Source: CAZVIJ01 sp964626735 (GTDB taxonomy: Bacteria > Patescibacteriota > Dojkabacteria > JAOAGR01). Taken from it: DNA of 63,328 nucleotides. Made by a program: the position numbers and the translations under genes. The notes under the pieces are model-generated. The model was not told the DNA's origin and did no database searches. It saw only the letters and a list, made by a program, of their open reading frames with translations. Shown one piece after another: positions 61,052-63,328 of the stretch. The stretch lies in contig CAZVIJ010000004.1 of NCBI GenBank assembly GCA_964626735.1, forward strand, positions 1 through 63,328, written 5' to 3'. Position 1 is the stretch's first letter, and each line of letters starts with the position of its first letter.

Positions 61052-62203
61052 ATGCCCAAAAGACTAATACCGGTAGGTATTTTTCTGGTCTCGACGGTGG
61101 CAATATTGAGCACACTAACCTCAACAGTACAAAAAAGTACGTTACCGAATAGCTTGGCGTACGTGGAAAGAAATCAAAACACGCACGCATCCGACGCAGA
61201 AATCACTGATATACCTCAAACCAATGGAGGACTCGATGGACTTAATAAGTTTATCGATAAGGTCAATGCATCGCCGACAAAATCGGCGACTCCGACGAAG
61301 AAGCCGAATACCAAGAATAATCCCGTTGCCGACGCGAGCGATCCCGATGCTGTCGATGGAGTGCCAGGCGCAAACGCGCAGCCTACCATTTCGAAACAGC
61401 GTCCAACGTTGCCTCCAAAAAAGGCCGATACTCCGATTCCTACGAAGAGCAATACGACACCGAAACCCTCATTTTCCGATAACTTCTCGAAATCGTACAC
61501 GCTCGAGGAGAATTCCCCGATGGAAGCAAGCTCCAGCCCTGATTGGTGGGTAAATTCCGGTGGCCGCATGTACATGAAGGACGGAGTCGCCAACAGTATT
61601 TTCGGAGAACTTCCAACAAACGACGTGTGGAGATTGGATTACAAAGATTATAGTCCGGTTGATACCGACCAGGGCTACCATCCGCAAAATCTTTTACGCT
61701 TTGTTCAGCGCGACAACTGGACCAATTTCAACCAAAGCGCCTACTATAAAATTTCAAAATACCATCTGAGCGAAAGCGACCACCGTGCCGAATCGAACGG
61801 TCTATTGCTATTCAATCGGTACGTCGACGGCTTCAATTTGTATTACGCAGGAATCCGCGTTGATGGAACGCTCATCATAAAGAAAAAGAAAAACGGCAAC
61901 TACTACACCATGGCTCAAAAGCAAGTCATTCCCGGTACCTGGAACCGCGACTCGAATCCGAATTTGCTTCCGCTCAACACGTGGATCGGACTGAAGACCA
62001 ACGTTACGACGCTCTCGGGCGGCAAAGTATCTGTTAAGCTATATTACGATATTGGCCGCAAAGGCAGTTGGACATTCGGCATGGAAGCAATCGACGACGG
62101 CAAATCGTATGGAGGCTCGTCGATTCTCAGCAAAGGACATGCCGGAATCAGGACGGATTTCATGGATGTCTCGTTTGATGACTACTCAATAACAGAACTA
62201 TAA
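61052..62203 (+). CDS. Secreted ConA-like (LamG/lyase-type) carbohydrate-binding protein
   Basis: A 383-residue protein. Signal peptide (about 1-25), a long Pro/Thr/Lys-rich linker (about 55-145) and a beta-sandwich domain (150-383). The domain has LLRFVQRDNWTNFNQSAYYK, then RYVDGFNLYYAGIRVDGTL and LNTWIGLKTNV, the plan of concanavalin A-like domains. No lyase or hydrolase catalytic pair is clear, so binding is safer than catalysis. As last gene of the cluster it may hold or sense the polymer. Confidence 0.7.
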   Translation: MPKRLIPVGIFLVSTVAILSTLTSTVQKSTLPNSLAYVERNQNTHASDAEITDIPQTNGGLDGLNKFIDKVNASPTKSATPTKKPNTKNNPVADASDPDAVDGVPGANAQPTISKQRPTLPPKKADTPIPTKSNTTPKPSFSDNFSKSYTLEENSPMEASSSPDWWVNSGGRMYMKDGVANSIFGELPTNDVWRLDYKDYSPVDTDQGYHPQNLLRFVQRDNWTNFNQSAYYKISKYHLSESDHRAESNGLLLFNRYVDGFNLYYAGIRVDGTLIIKKKKNGNYYTMAQKQVIPGTWNRDSNPNLLPLNTWIGLKTNVTTLSGGKVSVKLYYDIGRKGSWTFGMEAIDDGKSYGGSSILSKGHAGIRTDFMDVSFDDYSITEL

Positions 62204-62210
62204 ATCCACC

Positions 62211-63302
62211 TTATTTTCTCCGGTGAATGAATACTCCGGTTAGAAGTATCATGAATCCGATGATAAACAATCCTGTGATCGGGGTATTTGCGCCTGTTTC
62301 GGGTAATAACGGAGTGCCTGAAGTTGAGACGATGAAATCGACCGCCTGCGAAAAATCCCCTTTCGTCTGGTCGTTATTTATTAAACGCGCTCGGTATGAA
62401 TGCGTGCCGTTGCTAAGGTCTGAAGGTGGAACAAACGACCAATACCCTAATCCGTTTGTTTTGACAACGCCCGTAATAACATTCGAGTGAACCTCGACTT
62501 CGACATTCACGTTAGGCAGGGAGAAACCGGTAAGGGCAGGACGCTTCGAAGTGAAAACTTCGTGTTCTTTTACCGTGAGAACTATCTTATTGGCAGGCAG
62601 ATCTGGTATTTCGCTATCGTCGGTAGGCGTAGGGGATGATTCAACGATTATGGCGGGGCCTGATGTGGGTGTTGGTGTCGCGGTAGCGGCGAGTGTCGAA
62701 GATGGCGAGTTCGAGGTAGTTGGCGTCGGGGTACTGGTCGGTGTTGCTGTCGGAGTAGGCGTGCTCGTGGGCGTCGCCGTCGGAGCAGGAATACCGGTTG
62801 GCGTTGCGGTAGGTATAGTTGTCGGCGTAGGGGTTGGTGTCGGTGTATCGGTTGGAAGCGGAGTCGCAGTTGCCGTAGGAGTCGGAGTATCGGTCGGAAC
62901 AGGAGTGCTTGTCGGCGTTGCGGTAGGTGTCGCTGTTGGAGTGGGAGTTGGCGGAGGAGTAGGAATTGTTTGGATGGTATTGAGCGTATATCCGTATGAA
63001 AGCAGCTTGAACAGACTGCCGCTCAGGGGAGCCAGCGTATTCTTTGTTACCTGGTACTGCGACGGCATCGAAAGCCAATGGGCAGTGTACTCCTCTTCGG
63101 CAATTATTTTCGGATGCCCAGAGTTGTCGACGTTGATCATTCCGTACGTTTGCAATGCTTTCGCAATCGTGAAACAGGCATTCGTGCAGTTCAGCGTATT
63201 TTGAATGTAAGAATCGGACAGCGTAGGATCAAGCTGAAGATGCGCGCCTTCGGGCAGGTCCCAGTTGTTTGTGCTCTTCCCGTCGGATTTCGTTGATCGG
63301 CC
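62211..63302 (-). CDS. Thr/Pro-rich LPETG surface protein, 5' end disrupted or beyond the window
   Basis: The C-terminus is a classic sortase signal: LPETGANTPITG, a hydrophobic helix, then HRRK. Before it comes a beta domain (about 130 residues, with VEHEVHSNVI-like strands) and a long Thr/Pro linker. The N-terminal frame (NNWDLPEGAHLQLDP, then IAKALQTYGMINVDNSGHPK) is clearly coding but has no start codon other than TTG 63155. It stops upstream at an in-frame TAG (63303-63305). Either the gene is broken there or the sequence has an error. No sortase gene is in the window. Confidence 0.7.
   Translation of the reverse strand, partial: GRSTKSDGKSTNNWDLPEGAHLQLDPTLSDSYIQNTLNCTNACFTIAKALQTYGMINVDNSGHPKIIAEEEYTAHWLSMPSQYQVTKNTLAPLSGSLFKLLSYGYTLNTIQTIPTPPPTPTPTATPTATPTSTPVPTDTPTPTATATPLPTDTPTPTPTPTTIPTATPTGIPAPTATPTSTPTPTATPTSTPTPTTSNSPSSTLAATATPTPTSGPAIIVESSPTPTDDSEIPDLPANKIVLTVKEHEVFTSKRPALTGFSLPNVNVEVEVHSNVITGVVKTNGLGYWSFVPPSDLSNGTHSYRARLINNDQTKGDFSQAVDFIVSTSGTPLLPETGANTPITGLFIIGFMILLTGVFIHRRK
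62650..62975 (-). repeat. Thr-Pro repeat tract inside the LPETG gene
   Basis: Degenerate hexa- to dodecanucleotide units encode about 100 residues of TPTP, TATP, TSTP and TDTP. This is an extended wall-spanning linker. Length variation by slippage is likely between strains. Confidence 0.85.
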
Positions 63303-63328
63303 CTACTCAGGCGTTCCTGAAACCCTTC

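Noticed and set aside
62650..62975. Short direct repeats resembling a CRISPR array
   Set aside because: The units are 6-12 nt and stay in frame as Thr-Pro codons within an open frame; there are no spacers and no cas genes.
1..63328. Insertion sequences or transposases
   Set aside because: No transposase motif or matching terminal inverted repeats were seen on either strand.

Overview
The window looks like a chromosomal segment of a Candidate Phyla Radiation (Patescibacteria) bacterium. Genes are short and tightly packed on both strands. Single housekeeping genes stand apart from their usual operons (dnaK without grpE/dnaJ, recJ, prfB, gltX, holA, tsaD). A PrgI/TraC-like secretion remnant, SH3b and DUF4214 surface proteins and many orphan genes are present. 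UGA, UAA and UAG all act as stops, and RF2 is encoded, so the standard bacterial code fits and a Gly-UGA lineage does not. The lineage within CPR cannot be fixed from sequence alone; a Microgenomates- or WWE3-like group is a guess.

Layout. 1-3.4 kb: surface proteins and parB. 3.4-6.8 kb: Nramp-like transporter, sufU, recJ. 6.9-10.5 kb: dnaK, a small orphan, prfB. 10.5-15.8 kb: an island of an AT-rich RelA/SpoT-domain gene and orphans. 15.9-21.1 kb: tRNA-CAU, alpha/beta hydrolase, ychF, thioredoxin, then Elp3, a Trm9-like methyltransferase and tRNA-Gly(UCC). 21.1-28.6 kb: orphans, a gltX operon, sufT, dus, rlmN. 28.7-33.2 kb: a giant GH51-like secreted protein with eight Cys-pair repeats. 33.3-41.7 kb: PrgI/CnaB-like/TraC-like genes, an ATP-grasp protein, parA, holA, tsaD. 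42-47.6 kb: groES-groEL, a Mur ligase, a MraY/WecA-like transferase. 47.6-53.3 kb: ksgA, a flippase, PilN/PilO-like proteins, an AI-2E transporter, a CDP-alcohol transferase. 53.3-62.2 kb: an exopolysaccharide cluster (nucleotide-sugar dehydrogenase, hyaluronan-synthase-like GT2, lyase-deacetylase fusion, second deacetylase, ConA-like protein). It ends in a Thr-Pro-rich LPETG surface protein.

Three results stand out. (1) Elp3 lies head to head with a methyltransferase that matches the Trm9/ALKBH8 pattern along its whole length, and a tRNA-Gly(UCC) gene abuts it; this suggests a bacterial mcm5U34 pathway. (2) The 53-62 kb cluster looks like a complete synthase-dependent capsule or exopolysaccharide system built on an N-acetylhexosaminuronate precursor. 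(3) More than thirty genes have a TATAAT-like hexamer ending 5-17 nt (mostly 5-11) before the start codon, with almost no Shine-Dalgarno sequences, implying widespread leaderless mRNAs. This rule was used to choose many starts. Functions were assigned by reading motifs; no database search was run.
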